Shown in pieces: positions 33,156 through 42,384 of a stretch of DNA of 64,000 nucleotides; within the stretch, counting starts at the first letter, position 1; each line of letters begins with the position of its first letter. Made by a program: the position numbers and the translations under genes. The notes beneath the pieces were generated by a model that was not told the DNA's origin, made no database searches, and worked only from the letters and a program-made list of their open reading frames with translations. Source of the stretch: Halorientalis sp. IM1011 (lineage in GTDB: Archaea; Halobacteriota; Halobacteria; Halobacteriales; Haloarculaceae). The stretch lies in the NCBI RefSeq assembly GCF_001989615.1, contig NZ_CP019067.1, positions 1,550,001-1,614,000 on the forward strand. Direction: 5' to 3'.

Positions 33156-33163
33156 GTTTTATT
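33156..33163 (+). promoter_or_regulatory. TATA box of the HTH regulator
   Basis: GTTTTATT centred about 28 nt before the ATG at 33188, supporting the short form of the protein rather than in-frame upstream starts. Confidence 0.55.
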
Positions 33164-33187
33164 CGCCAGGCGACCCAACTGGGGGTG

Positions 33188-33571
33188 ATGCCAACGGTCG
33201 ACCCGCAACCGGACCGGTTTCGCGATCTGATGCTCGACGACGAACCGGGGTTCGAGGAGGTCCTGACCTGCGTGTTCGGGATCCAGCGCCACGAGGCCCG
33301 GACGTATCTGGAGCTACTCGACCGGCCCGAGAGCACCGTCGCGGAACTGGCGGACGTACTCGACCGGGACCGCAGCAACGTCAACCGGTCGCTGTCGACG
33401 CTCCGGGAGAAGGGGCTGGCCGGCCGAACCCGGCGACTGCTTGACGACGGCGGCCACGTCTACCAGTACACCGCGACCCCAGTGGCAGAGGCCCGGGAGT
33501 CGATGCACGAGACCCTCGACGAGTGGGCCGCCTACGTCCACGAGCGCATCGACGAGTTCGGCGAGGGCTAG
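33188..33571 (+). CDS. Winged-helix transcriptional regulator (TrmB/MarR-like)
   Basis: A 127-residue DNA-binding protein. The HTH is in YLELLDRPESTVAELADVLD followed by RDRSNVNRSLSTLREKGLAG (recognition helix), then a wing (RTRRLLDDGGHVYQYTATPV) and a C-terminal dimerisation helix. It has the N-terminal wHTH of the TrmB/MarR type without the sugar-binding domain of full TrmB proteins. Leaderless start at 33188. Target genes unknown; neighbours are rtcA and thrC. Confidence 0.82.
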   Translation: MPTVDPQPDRFRDLMLDDEPGFEEVLTCVFGIQRHEARTYLELLDRPESTVAELADVLDRDRSNVNRSLSTLREKGLAGRTRRLLDDGGHVYQYTATPVAEARESMHETLDEWAAYVHERIDEFGEG

Positions 33572-33620
33572 CGAACGGAAACCACCCCACTTTTGCGCCG
33601 CCGAGCCGTCCTGTCAGGAA

Positions 33621-34886
33621 ATGGCAACCCTCGATCTCGAACTCGACGGCCCGCGGACCGTACCCGAGGCGGCCGACGACGGCGTCTGGCTGACCTGCAT
33701 CGAGTGCGGCGAGACGTTCGCCCCCTTCGACGACGTACGCTACACCTGCGACGACTGCGACGGCCTGCTGGAGGCCCGCTACGCCGACGCGCCAACCCTC
33801 GACGACTTCGAGGGCCGTGGCGTCTGGCGCTACAGTGAGGCGCTGCCGTTCGACTCGGGGGTCACCCTCCCCGAGGGTGACACGCCGCTGCACTACGTCC
33901 CCGACCTGGAGGACGACATCGGCGTGCGCAACCTCCGGATCAAACACGAGGGGATGAACCCGACGGGGTCGTTCAAAGACCGCGGGATGACCGTCGGCGT
34001 CCGGGTCGCCCAGGAGGTCGGTGTCGACCGTCTCGCCTGTGCCTCGACGGGCAACACCAGCGCCGCGCTGGCCGCCTACGGCGCTCGCGCTAACCTCGAA
34101 ACCCTCGTGCTCCTCCCCGCCGGCAAGGTCGCCGCCGGGAAGGTCGCCCAGGCCAGCCTCCACGGCGCGCGCATCCTCGAAGTCGACGGGAACTTCGACT
34201 CCTGTCTCGACATCGTGCAGGACCTGGCGAGTCGGGGCGAGGCCTACCTCCTGAACTCCCTCAATCCCTTCCGCCTCGAAGGCCAGAAGACGATCGGGTT
34301 CGAGATCCTCGAACGCTTCTACGAGGACGAGGGTCGCTTCCCCGACCGGATCGTCCTCCCCGTCGGGAACGCGGGCAACACCGCGGCGCTGTACAAGGCC
34401 TTCCGCGAGCTCGTCCGCAGCGGCGACCTCGCGCCGGGCGACGTGCCCAAGCTGACGGGTGTGCAGGCCGAGGGCGCGGCACCGATGGTCGAGGCCATCG
34501 AGAACGGCTGGGAAGACACCGAGCGCTGGGACGAGGTCGAGACCCGCGCGACCGCCATCCGCATCGGCAACCCCGTCAACGCGCCGAAGGCCCTGCCCGG
34601 CATCCGCAACACGGACGGAACCGCCGTCGCCGTCTCCGACGAGCGGATCACCGAGGCCCAGCGCGACCTCGCCGAGCAGGGCGTGGGCGTCGAACCCGCC
34701 TCCGCCGCGAGCGTCGCGGGCCTGCGGAAACTCCGCGAACAGGGCGAGATCGACGCGGGCGAGGACGTGGTCTGTCTGACGACCGGCCACCTGCTCAAGG
34801 ACCCCGACGCCGCCGCCGAGGCCGGCGCGGACCCCGAACCCGTCCCCAACGACACGGACAAAGTGCTCGATCACCTCGCCGGCTAA
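33621..34886 (+). CDS. thrC: Threonine synthase
   Basis: A 421-residue PLP enzyme converting O-phosphohomoserine to threonine. An N-terminal zinc-ribbon (CIEC...CDDC, Cys26/29/43/46) typical of archaeal ThrC precedes the fold type II catalytic domain. The PLP lysine is Lys119 in NPTGSFKDRGM, the phosphate loop PVGNAGN lies at ~250, and ASTGNTSAALAAYG is the substrate loop. It belongs, with serA/serB and metX/metY further on, to an amino-acid biosynthesis neighbourhood. Confidence 0.95.
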   Translation: MATLDLELDGPRTVPEAADDGVWLTCIECGETFAPFDDVRYTCDDCDGLLEARYADAPTLDDFEGRGVWRYSEALPFDSGVTLPEGDTPLHYVPDLEDDIGVRNLRIKHEGMNPTGSFKDRGMTVGVRVAQEVGVDRLACASTGNTSAALAAYGARANLETLVLLPAGKVAAGKVAQASLHGARILEVDGNFDSCLDIVQDLASRGEAYLLNSLNPFRLEGQKTIGFEILERFYEDEGRFPDRIVLPVGNAGNTAALYKAFRELVRSGDLAPGDVPKLTGVQAEGAAPMVEAIENGWEDTERWDEVETRATAIRIGNPVNAPKALPGIRNTDGTAVAVSDERITEAQRDLAEQGVGVEPASAASVAGLRKLREQGEIDAGEDVVCLTTGHLLKDPDAAAEAGADPEPVPNDTDKVLDHLAG

Positions 34887-35041
34887 CGCGTCGGCGTCGG
34901 CGGCGACGGCCTGCTCGGGAAGGTGCTGGGTGCGATCCGGTAACCGGCTCGCGTGGGTTTCTGAGGGGATCCGAGAGTGGGGGCCGTGCGCTGCGGGACG
35001 CGGGGTGATGCCGGAACGGTCGTGTCAGGCCGAACCCCGGG

Positions 35042-35266
35042 TCACGGAGCGCCCCTGCTCATGATCATCGCAGTGATCCAGCTCGCAACCGTTGCGACCA
35101 GAAGGAGCGCCGTAATCAGTGTCAGTTCGGTCACGCCCAAGTAGGTTTCCCGCAGGCCGGGGAACAGGTCGAGAACGTACAACGCCGTTACCAGGAGGGA
35201 GTACAGAAACACCGCCGTGACCATGGAGGCATAGGGATGCTCGTAGAAGACGGGTCGTGGGTCCAT
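35042..35266 (-). CDS. Small two-helix membrane protein, function unknown
   Basis: A 74-residue protein starting MDPRPVFYEHPYASMVTAVF, with transmembrane segments at about 14-33 and 46-67 joined by a short polar loop (PGLRETYLGVTE). An upstream in-frame ATG (35311) overlaps the likely TATA box (GATTAATGC on the minus strand near 35310), so 35266 is preferred. A purine-rich GGGGAGGA lies about 15 nt before the start. No family recognised. Confidence 0.6.
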   Translation of the reverse strand: MDPRPVFYEHPYASMVTAVFLYSLLVTALYVLDLFPGLRETYLGVTELTLITALLLVATVASWITAMIMSRGAP

Positions 35267-35478
35267 CGTTCGGTGGCAGTCCTCCCCTGTGTCATATCGG
35301 GGACATAGCATTAATCGTTCGCCTCGCCTCACGTCGAGCGAGGATTCCCGTCGGACGGTTCGGTCACCGGCCCCGTTCGGACTCGACAGGATCCGATCGC
35401 GGACCGTCGGTGGTCGGGACCCGCCTGCCGGTCGCCGCCTCGACGTCCGACATCGCGACCACTTGGTTCCGCCGCCGC

Positions 35479-37506
35479 TCAGAGGCCCCAGAAGAAGACG
35501 ATACCGAGCGTCGTGACGGCAGTCAGGATCAGTTGTAACGGCGCACCGACGCGTGCGAAGTCGGTGAACCTGTACCCGCCCGGTCCGTAGACCATCAGGT
35601 TCGTCTGGTAGCCGACAGGGGTCAGGAGGGGTGTGCTGGCGGCGAAGGTCACGGCCATGGCGAACGCGAAGGGGTTCGCGCCGAGCTGGCCGGCGACCTC
35701 GACCCCGATGGGCAACATAAGGACGACGCTCGCGGAGTTGCTGATCATCTCGGTGATCACGGCGGTCCCGAGGTAGAACAGTCCGAGGACCGCGATCACC
35801 GGGAGGAGGACGCCCGCGGAGACGACGAGGTCGGCGATGACGTCCGCCGTACCGGACGCCTCGACCGCGATGCCGAGCGGGATGACGCCCGCCACCATGA
35901 AGATCACTTCCCAGTCGACGGCCTCGTAGGCCTCCTCCGGCGTGAGGATGCCGGTGAAAAACATCGCGGCGACCCCCGTCAGCGCACTGACCATGAGGGT
36001 GAGGACCTCGAACGCCGCGAGGCCGAGGACGCCGGCGAGGATCCCGAGCGCCACGGGGATCTTCGATCGGTCGAAATCCTCCCAGCGGTCGTCACTGGAG
36101 ACGGCCACGTCCGTGTCCCTCGCGATGCGGTCGACCACCTGGTCGGCCGCCTGGATCAGGACGACGTCGCCGGCCTGCAGTCGTACTTCACGGAGGCGCT
36201 GACGGATCACCTCGTCCCCCCGGCGGATCGCCAGGACCGTCACGTCGTAGTCACGCTCGAAGTCCGTGACGCCGCTGCGACGACTCGACCAGGGCCCGGG
36301 CAACAACACGACTTCGGTGAGTTCGATCTCGTCGTCGGAGACCTCCTCGTCCGTCCCGTCGCCGTCCGCCCCCGTGTCCTCGCCGGACGCCTCGTCCACG
36401 TCGCCCGACGCTTCCTCCCCGGTGGCGTCGCCACTGCCCTCCGCGTCGAGCGACGACCAGTCGTGACGTCGCGGCGAGAAGCCGGGCGGGAGGGGCTGTT
36501 CGTCCTCCGCGGCCGCCTCCATGACCTCCGGGAGGAGCTGGAGGTGCTCCTGCTCGATGACCTCCTGGAGGGTCTCCTGGTCGGCCCTGACGGAGAGGAC
36601 GTCGCCGGCCCGGATCCGTTCCGAGCCGAGCCCCCGGGTGAGCGTCCGGTGGCCGCGGACGATCTGGAACACGTCGAGGTCGAGGTCCCGGTCGCTCAGG
36701 TCCCGGACCGTGGATCCGGCGAGCGGCGAGTCCTCCATGACGACGACGTCGGTGAGGTAGTCGGTCATGCCGAACGTGTCGCTCGGAGAGTCGGCCGGCT
36801 GGATCCGCGCCGGGGTGAGATATCGGCCGACGGTGAGGAGGTACGCGATCCCGACGAGCAGGACGACGGCCCCCAGCTGGGTGAACTCGAGCAGCGTGAA
36901 CGGCTGCGCGTCGGGACCGCCCACCTGAACCCACACCTCGCTCGCCAGGAGGTTCGTTATCGTCCCGATGACGGTGAGCATCCCGCCGAGCATCGACGCG
37001 AAGGACAGCGGGATCAGGAGTTTCGAGGGCGACCGCTTCGTCTGCCGTGCGAGGTTCATCACCGCAGGGATCAACACGGCCACGATGGAGACGTTGCTCA
37101 CGACCCCGGCCGTCGGCCCGGAGAGCGTGACCGTGGCGAGCAACTGTCGGAACTCGTCGTCCCCGGCGAAGGCGACCAGTTTCCGCGTCAGTATCTGGAT
37201 GACGCCGGTCCGTCGGACGCCCTCGCTCAGGACGAACATCGCCAGCACCGTCAGCGTCGCCGGGTTCGAGAAGCCCGAGACCCCCTCCGCCGGTGACACG
37301 CCGGTCCACTCGCCCAGAATGACGAGCGCGACGACGAGCGCGACGGCGGTGGCGTCGATCGGGACCGGCTGAGTGAAAAAGAGGACGAACACGGCGGCGA
37401 CGATGGCGAGGACGACCACCACGTCGACCGAGACCGGAAGCTGCACGGGGAGTTGCTGCAGCGGTACCCCGTTGCTCCACGACAGCAGAGAAAGGAGAGG
37501 ACCCAT
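35479..37506 (-). CDS. SLC13/DASS-type permease with two TrkA-C (RCK_C) domains
   Basis: A 675-residue membrane transporter. The first SLC13-like half (residues ~20-240) includes GVVSNVSIVAVLIPAVMNLA. Two RCK_C domains follow (about 245-325 and 390-475), separated by an unusually acidic Ser/Gly/Asp/Glu linker (~340-385). The second membrane half (~490-675) ends with ITEMISNSASVVLMLPIGVE and TPVGYQTNLMVYGPGGYRF, which are the hallmark hairpin and motif regions of the family. Relatives move sulfate, dicarboxylates or other anions with Na+; the RCK_C domains suggest ligand gating. Substrate unresolved. Confidence 0.9.
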   Translation of the reverse strand: MGPLLSLLSWSNGVPLQQLPVQLPVSVDVVVVLAIVAAVFVLFFTQPVPIDATAVALVVALVILGEWTGVSPAEGVSGFSNPATLTVLAMFVLSEGVRRTGVIQILTRKLVAFAGDDEFRQLLATVTLSGPTAGVVSNVSIVAVLIPAVMNLARQTKRSPSKLLIPLSFASMLGGMLTVIGTITNLLASEVWVQVGGPDAQPFTLLEFTQLGAVVLLVGIAYLLTVGRYLTPARIQPADSPSDTFGMTDYLTDVVVMEDSPLAGSTVRDLSDRDLDLDVFQIVRGHRTLTRGLGSERIRAGDVLSVRADQETLQEVIEQEHLQLLPEVMEAAAEDEQPLPPGFSPRRHDWSSLDAEGSGDATGEEASGDVDEASGEDTGADGDGTDEEVSDDEIELTEVVLLPGPWSSRRSGVTDFERDYDVTVLAIRRGDEVIRQRLREVRLQAGDVVLIQAADQVVDRIARDTDVAVSSDDRWEDFDRSKIPVALGILAGVLGLAAFEVLTLMVSALTGVAAMFFTGILTPEEAYEAVDWEVIFMVAGVIPLGIAVEASGTADVIADLVVSAGVLLPVIAVLGLFYLGTAVITEMISNSASVVLMLPIGVEVAGQLGANPFAFAMAVTFAASTPLLTPVGYQTNLMVYGPGGYRFTDFARVGAPLQLILTAVTTLGIVFFWGL

Positions 37507-37703
37507 TGATTCGCCCTTTTCTGGCGGTTATTCGACTGATCACATAGCGTTTGTGTTCCCGTGTTGGCAAAACACCCGCGCCTGCTGGGACCGAGGGGAA
37601 ACCGACGGCGTGCGGGACGAGACGTGTGTCTCCCGCGTCGTCTCCGTGTGTCGGGAAGCGATGTCGGTGCTGTCGTCTCGCCCGTGGTAGCTCCGCGGAG
37701 CGG

Positions 37704-37991
37704 TCACTCGATTTCTAGTTCGCCGCTCTCACCGCTTTCCTCGCCGCCGTCCTCGGGCCATTCGAGTTCGAACTCGACGCTCAGATCGCCGGGGGAGTTC
37801 GCAGGCCCTTCCCGTTCGGCTTTCACTTCGAACGTCGGTCGTGCTGGCGGAGTCAGCGTCACGGATTCACTGCCGGATTTCAGGTCGATCGCGTCCCCGC
37901 TTTCGAGGTTGTCGACAACTCGCTGAAGCAGTGCTGCAATCTCCTCTCGACTCTGCGTGCTCTCGGATTTGAACAGGACTTCTTCGGGCAT
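37704..37991 (-). CDS. Amphi-Trp domain protein
   Basis: A 95-residue protein beginning MPEEVLFKSESTQSREEIAA, then LLQRVVDNLESGDAIDLKSG and VTLTPP; the final part VEFELEWPEDG carries the conserved E-x-E-W pattern of the amphi-Trp family. Two C-terminal beta strands and a short helix are likely; the family is found in archaea and bacteria, often beside other small domains, with unknown function. The start at 37991 is set by a TATA box (GCGCTTATC on the minus strand, 38015-38023) about 28 nt upstream. Confidence 0.82.
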   Translation of the reverse strand: MPEEVLFKSESTQSREEIAALLQRVVDNLESGDAIDLKSGSESVTLTPPARPTFEVKAEREGPANSPGDLSVEFELEWPEDGGEESGESGELEIE

Positions 37992-38014
37992 ACAGTCACT
38001 ATCCACGTCTACAC

Positions 38015-38023
38015 CGATAAGCG
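38015..38023 (-). promoter_or_regulatory. TATA box of the amphi-Trp gene
   Basis: Minus-strand GCGCTTATC, about 28 nt before the ATG at 37991. The remaining 250 nt up to the coiled-coil gene at 38273 show no further gene. Confidence 0.55.
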
Positions 38024-38272
38024 CATCTACCAGTCTGTCTCTGCGTTGGAACCGCAGTCACGCGGCATACGCGCCCTGTGTTACTGATGGTTGCTAGTCA
38101 TCTGGAAGGCCACTCTGTCGTGTGACTCCTGTCCCAGACAGTTCGCTCCGTGACGGTAGGACCCCGTGTGGTGGTCACGGCGAACCACCCGAGAGCGCCG
38201 CGTCGGCCGCTCGTGTGCCGAGCGTCTGACTGGTCTTTACGTGACTCGGTGACACAGATATACGCCCGCGAG

Positions 38273-38638
38273 ATGACTTCCGACACGACACACGCCGCCC
38301 CGGGGGGATCGGCCGACGAACGGGCCGACGACGTGACCGTGGCCGCGCCACCGCCCGACGCGCGCCCCGCGACGGGTCGGTTCTCGCGCGCCGAGACCGC
38401 ACGTCTGCGGGCGACCGAACGCGAGATTCTCAGGGCACGGGTCGCCCTGCTGGAACGGCGCGTCGCCCAGCGGGAGCGCGAACTGGACGCGGTGATCGAC
38501 CGCTACGAGGAACTGCTGGCCGCCGAGAATCCACAGACGGTGGTCGACGACGGGGCTGTCGAGATCGAGTTCGAGAGCGAAGAACCGGAGCCGGGTATCG
38601 GTGCGAGAATCCGCGAGAAACTGTCGCGTCTCTTCTAG
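38273..38638 (+). CDS. Coiled-coil hypothetical protein
   Basis: A 121-residue protein. A disordered Ala/Pro/Asp-rich N-terminus (1-35) is followed by a long charged helix (FSRAETARLRATEREILRAR to about residue 85, with heptad-like Leu/Ala spacing) and an acidic C-terminal segment ending GARIREKLSRLF, an amphipathic helix. No enzymatic motif. Likely an oligomeric or membrane-peripheral structural protein. Its TAG overlaps the serA stop on the opposite strand (shared CTAG at 38635-38638). Confidence 0.7.
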   Translation: MTSDTTHAAPGGSADERADDVTVAAPPPDARPATGRFSRAETARLRATEREILRARVALLERRVAQRERELDAVIDRYEELLAAENPQTVVDDGAVEIEFESEEPEPGIGARIREKLSRLF

Positions 38639-40236
38639 TCGTCGTCTTCGGCCTGGCCGTTGAGGCTGATGTAGCTCACGTCGATGATCCGCTCGTCGGC
38701 GAGGATGGCCTCGAGCACCTCGTCGCTGGGCTGGTCGTCGAGGTTGTACACCGACAGCGCCTCGCCGCCGATGGTCTCACGGCCGTTGAACATCGCCGCG
38801 ATGTTGACGTCGTGGTCGCCGAGCGTCGAGCCGATGAAGCCGATGACCCCGGGCACGTCGTCGTTGCGCGCGACGAGCATGTGGCCGTGCGGGATGGCGT
38901 CGACCCGGTAGCCGTCGATCCGGACGATCCGGGAGTCCTCGCCGGCGAACTGGGTGCCACAGACGCTGACCTCGTCCTCGCCGTTGCGGACGGTCACCGT
39001 CACGAGACTCTGGAAGTCCTCGGAGGAGCGGCTCTTGGTCTCGGTCACGTCGATGCCGCGCTCCTCGGCGATCCGGGGCGCGTTGACGGCGTTGACCTGC
39101 CACTCCAGCGGCTCGAAACAGCCCTTCAGGGCGCTGGCCGTCACCAGGTCGAGTTCTTCCTCGGCGATGTCGCCTTCGTAGGAGATTTCGACGTCCTCGA
39201 GGCGGTCGTCGAACAGCTGGACGGCGATCTTGCCGGCCGTCTCGGCGAGGTCGAGGTACGGGCGGACGCGGGGGAACGCCGACTCGTCCATCGAGGGGGC
39301 GTTCAGCGCGTTCATGACGGGTTCGCCGCGGAAGGCCGCGAGCACCTGGTCGGCGGTGGCGGTCGCGACGTTCTCCTGTGCGGCCTCCGTGCTCGCGCCG
39401 AGGTGGGGCGTGACGATCACGTCGTCCACGTCGAGCAGCGGGTTGTCCGGGTCGACCGGCTCCTCGGCGAACACGTCGATGGCGGCCCCCTTCAGCTGGC
39501 CGTTCTCGACGGCGTCGGCCAGCGCGGGCTCGTCGATGATGCCACCGCGGGCGCAGTTGATCACGTAGCCGTCGTCGAGTCTGGCGAGTTCGTCCTCGCC
39601 GATCATGTTCTCGGTCTCCGGCGTCAGCGGCGTGTGGATCGTGATGAGGTCCGCGCTGTCGAGGCAGTCCTCCAGGTCGTCCGCGAGGTCGGCACCGAGC
39701 TGGTCGGCCCGTTCCTCGGAGATGTAGGGGTCGAAGGCGACGAGGTTCATGCCCAGACTCCCGAGGCGCTTTGCGACCTCCTGACCGACGCGGCCGAGGC
39801 CGACGATACCGAGGGTCTTGCCGTTGAGTTCGGTGCCGAGGAACTCACCCTTGGCCCACTCGCCGCCCCGGAGGCGGGCGTGAGCCTGCGGGATCGAGCG
39901 GGCGGTGGCAAAGGTCATCGCGACCGTGTGTTCGGCGGCCGCGCGGACGTTGCCCTCGGGGGCGTTGGCGACGATGACGCCGTGTTCGGTCGCGGCGTCG
40001 ATGTCGATGTTGTCCACGCCGATGCCGGCGCGGCCGACGATGATCAGGTCGGTCGCGGCCTCGAGCACCTCGTCGGTGACCTCGGTGCCGGACCGAACGA
40101 TCAGTGCGTTCGCGTCCGCGACGGCGTCGAGTAACTCCTGTCCCTCCACGTCGTAGGCCGTCTCCACGTCGTGGCCCGCCGCGCGCAGGCGCTGGATCCC
40201 CGCATCCGCGATCGGGTCCGTGACGAGTACCTTCAT
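38635..40236 (-). CDS. serA: D-3-phosphoglycerate dehydrogenase
   Basis: A 533-residue long-form SerA. Substrate-binding domain, NAD+-binding domain with GLGRVGQEVAKRLG (~145-158), catalytic residues in NCARGGIIDE, the Glu of the dehydrogenase core, and TPHLGASTEAAQENVA with the catalytic His. An intervening domain (~320-450) and a C-terminal ACT domain (VPGVIGFIGSTLGDHDVNIA) follow, the latter expected to bind serine for feedback inhibition. Catalyses the first step of serine synthesis. A GGTTATGG TATA element lies about 32 nt before the ATG. serB lies 1.4 kb away. Confidence 0.96.
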   Translation of the reverse strand: MKVLVTDPIADAGIQRLRAAGHDVETAYDVEGQELLDAVADANALIVRSGTEVTDEVLEAATDLIIVGRAGIGVDNIDIDAATEHGVIVANAPEGNVRAAAEHTVAMTFATARSIPQAHARLRGGEWAKGEFLGTELNGKTLGIVGLGRVGQEVAKRLGSLGMNLVAFDPYISEERADQLGADLADDLEDCLDSADLITIHTPLTPETENMIGEDELARLDDGYVINCARGGIIDEPALADAVENGQLKGAAIDVFAEEPVDPDNPLLDVDDVIVTPHLGASTEAAQENVATATADQVLAAFRGEPVMNALNAPSMDESAFPRVRPYLDLAETAGKIAVQLFDDRLEDVEISYEGDIAEEELDLVTASALKGCFEPLEWQVNAVNAPRIAEERGIDVTETKSRSSEDFQSLVTVTVRNGEDEVSVCGTQFAGEDSRIVRIDGYRVDAIPHGHMLVARNDDVPGVIGFIGSTLGDHDVNIAAMFNGRETIGGEALSVYNLDDQPSDEVLEAILADERIIDVSYISLNGQAEDDD

Positions 40237-40393
40237 GATCGGTTCATTCCAGCCTGCGGCCATAACCCTTTCTTCATCGGCCCGGGCCGGAAACCGAACG
40301 CGAGCGCGCGCCTCGCGTGGGATACGGTCGCACGGATCCCGGGGACGGTGGGCGGCGCTGTCAGTCCCGCCGCACCGCGGTGAGAGGGTTGAT

Positions 40394-41056
40394 ATGGAGG
40401 GAGCACCGAGCAGACGTGTGAGCGACGGGACAGAGACGCCGCTAGATCCGGGGGGGCTCCCGACCGGGGAGAGCGTGCTGATCGCGGGGCCGGCGATGAC
40501 GGGCAAGCGTCGGCTGTTGTTCGATCTGGTGGGTGCCAGTCGGGACCGGGCCGCCATCCTGATCTCGACCAAAAGCGACGCCGAGCGGTTTCGTGAGGGG
40601 TTTCTGAGCGAGCGGAAGAGCGACGACTGGGCCGTCCGGAGCATCGACTGTGTCGCCCGCAGCCGGAGCATGCGGCAGGTCCGGGATACTGCCGAGATCA
40701 AACACGTCTCCAGCGCTGGCGATCTCACCGGCGTCGGGATCGCCGCCTCGGGGTTCATGCGGGAGTTCTACCACGCCGACCGCGCGGCCCGTATCGGGTT
40801 ACACTCGCTGTCGACCATGCTGATGTACGCGGATCTCCGGCGCGTTTACCAGTTCGTCCACGTCCTGACCGGCCGTATCGACTCCTCCGGATTCGCGGGC
40901 GCGTTCACGCTCGATACCACCACCAGAAACAGCGAGTCGCTGGACGTGTTGACGCAGGTGTTCGACGCGCTGGTCGAGGTGCGCGACGAGGAGAACGGCC
41001 CGGAGTTGCGGGTCCGGGGCGGCGACTTCGGCCCCCGGGCGTGGACCGAGTTCTAG
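40394..41056 (+). CDS. RecA-superfamily-like P-loop protein
   Basis: A 220-residue protein with a Walker A-like LIAGPAMTGKRRLLFDLV near residues 29-46 and a core resembling the KaiC/RadA-type ATPases that are abundant in haloarchaea as stand-alone signalling proteins. A later strand ending GAFTLDTTT may be the Walker B equivalent, but the usual acidic residue pattern is weak, so hydrolysis is uncertain. Two starts are possible: ATG 40394 or GTG 40418, the latter at leaderless distance from TTGATATGG. Function unknown. Confidence 0.65.
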   Translation: MEGAPSRRVSDGTETPLDPGGLPTGESVLIAGPAMTGKRRLLFDLVGASRDRAAILISTKSDAERFREGFLSERKSDDWAVRSIDCVARSRSMRQVRDTAEIKHVSSAGDLTGVGIAASGFMREFYHADRAARIGLHSLSTMLMYADLRRVYQFVHVLTGRIDSSGFAGAFTLDTTTRNSESLDVLTQVFDALVEVRDEENGPELRVRGGDFGPRAWTEF

Positions 41057-41059
41057 TGG

Positions 41060-41479
41060 CTACTCGTCTAAGTGTTCGTGAACCAGATCGACCAGCGGTG
41101 CCTCGGTCCGATCGAAGGTGAACACGATTCCCGACCACTCCCGGTAGGGGAAGTGGGCCACGAGGACGTTGTCGTAGAACCGCATCGTGGCGTCGAGCGT
41201 GCCGAAATCGAACAGCGCGCCCTCCTGTGGCGGGTCGCCGAGCCCCTTCATCACGAGCGTCTCGGCACGCTCCTCGCGTTCGGCGTCCGAGAGGGCGGCG
41301 GCCACGTCATCGCGGAGAAAGAGGACGTCGTAGTCGTCGGCGGTGTACCGGATCGCCGAGCGGAGCGCGGCGTCGGACTCGGCCCGCAGGTCGTCGATGA
41401 GGGCGCGGACGTCGTCGTCGACGTCGTCCAGATCGTCCTCGTCGATCTCCGCGAGGTCGTCCGACGGGGTATCGGTCAT
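41060..41479 (-). CDS. Conserved haloarchaeal acidic protein, function unknown
   Basis: A 139-residue soluble protein. The N-terminal 30 residues are almost all Asp/Glu (IDEDDLDDVDDDVRALIDDL), followed by a mixed alpha/beta domain (RYTADDYDVLFLRDDVAAAL; MRFYDNVLVAHFPYREWSGI). No catalytic motif recognised. The start at 41479 follows a GGGCTTATG element about 30 nt upstream. Converges with the RecA-like gene, 3 nt apart. Confidence 0.72.
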   Translation of the reverse strand: MTDTPSDDLAEIDEDDLDDVDDDVRALIDDLRAESDAALRSAIRYTADDYDVLFLRDDVAAALSDAEREERAETLVMKGLGDPPQEGALFDFGTLDATMRFYDNVLVAHFPYREWSGIVFTFDRTEAPLVDLVHEHLDE

Positions 41480-41619
41480 GGAGCGTACGTGGTCGCGCGC
41501 GGACATAAGCCCACGGGGCGGTTCGAGACCGGCGGCGTAGCCAGCGAACGCGGTTCGGACCCACGACGCCCTCGACGCGAATCACTGCGTTTGAAGCCCC
41601 CGGACGCGAACGGCCCAGT

Positions 41620-42255
41620 ATGACACTCGTCGCCTTCGACTTCGACGGAACGCTCTCGGACTCCGAGATGACCGTACTGCTCGGCGAGCAGTGCGGGGTA
41701 GCCGACCAGATGGAAGAGATCACTCAGCGGGCGATGAACGACGAGATCGGCTACGCCGAGAGCCTCCGCAGCCGGTGTGAGTTGCTCGACGGCCTCTCCC
41801 AGGAGAAGGCCGAGGCCGCCTTCGATCAGGTCGTCCTCCGGGAGGACGCCGCCATGGTCATCGAGAACCTCAACGAGGCCGGCGTCCACACCGCCATCCT
41901 CACTGGCGGGTTCGAGCGCGGCGTCGAGCGCGCCCTCGAGAAGGCCGACGTGACCGTCGACTCCATCGTCGCCAACCGGCTTCCGATGGCGGACGGCGAA
42001 CTGACGGGGGCAGTCGAGGGGCCACTCATCGAGGGGACCAAAGACGACGCCCTCGAAGACCTCGCCGGCACGGTCGGCGTCGACATGGCCGACACCATCG
42101 CCGTCGGCGACGGGGCCAACGACATGCCGATGCTCGAAGTCGCGGGCCTGTCGGTCGGGTTCGACCCGAAACCGGCCGTCGAACCCGCGTGTGACACCAT
42201 CGTCCTCTCGATGGCCGAACTCCACCGCCTGCTCGAAGACGAAGACGCCCTCTAA
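41620..42255 (+). CDS. serB: Phosphoserine phosphatase
   Basis: A 211-residue HAD-family phosphatase completing serine synthesis. Motif I FDFDGTLSDSE has both catalytic aspartates (Asp7 and Asp9); motif II ILTGGFERG, motif III Lys in IEGTKDDALED and motif IV VGDGANDMPML are intact. The cap region (EITQRAMNDEIGYAESLRSR) is SerB-like. Lies 1.4 kb from serA. Comparison with the HAD protein at 19003-19617, which lacks the first Asp, shows that this one is catalytically complete. Confidence 0.93.
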   Translation: MTLVAFDFDGTLSDSEMTVLLGEQCGVADQMEEITQRAMNDEIGYAESLRSRCELLDGLSQEKAEAAFDQVVLREDAAMVIENLNEAGVHTAILTGGFERGVERALEKADVTVDSIVANRLPMADGELTGAVEGPLIEGTKDDALEDLAGTVGVDMADTIAVGDGANDMPMLEVAGLSVGFDPKPAVEPACDTIVLSMAELHRLLEDEDAL

Positions 42256-42352
42256 CTGTCGCGCTCACCGACGGACGCGACCGCGTCGCTTTGTGTCGCC
42301 CCCATCCTTCCACAGCGTTCGTGGTTTAATTTACCTCCCGGCCGGCGGAGGC

Positions 42353-42359
42353 CTTTTAT
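42353..42359 (+). promoter_or_regulatory. TATA box of the 42385 gene
   Basis: CTTTTAT just before 42360 places the transcription start near 42382-42385, so the protein is probably made from a leaderless TTG (42385) or the GTG at 42391. Confidence 0.5.
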
Positions 42360-42384
42360 GTAGGGAACGTATAGACGAGTTGTC

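Noticed and set aside
38040-38272. Possible small RNA or ORF between the amphi-Trp gene and the coiled-coil gene
   Set aside because: No convincing start, TATA spacing, acidic coding bias or box C/D pair was found; it seems to be plain intergenic DNA.
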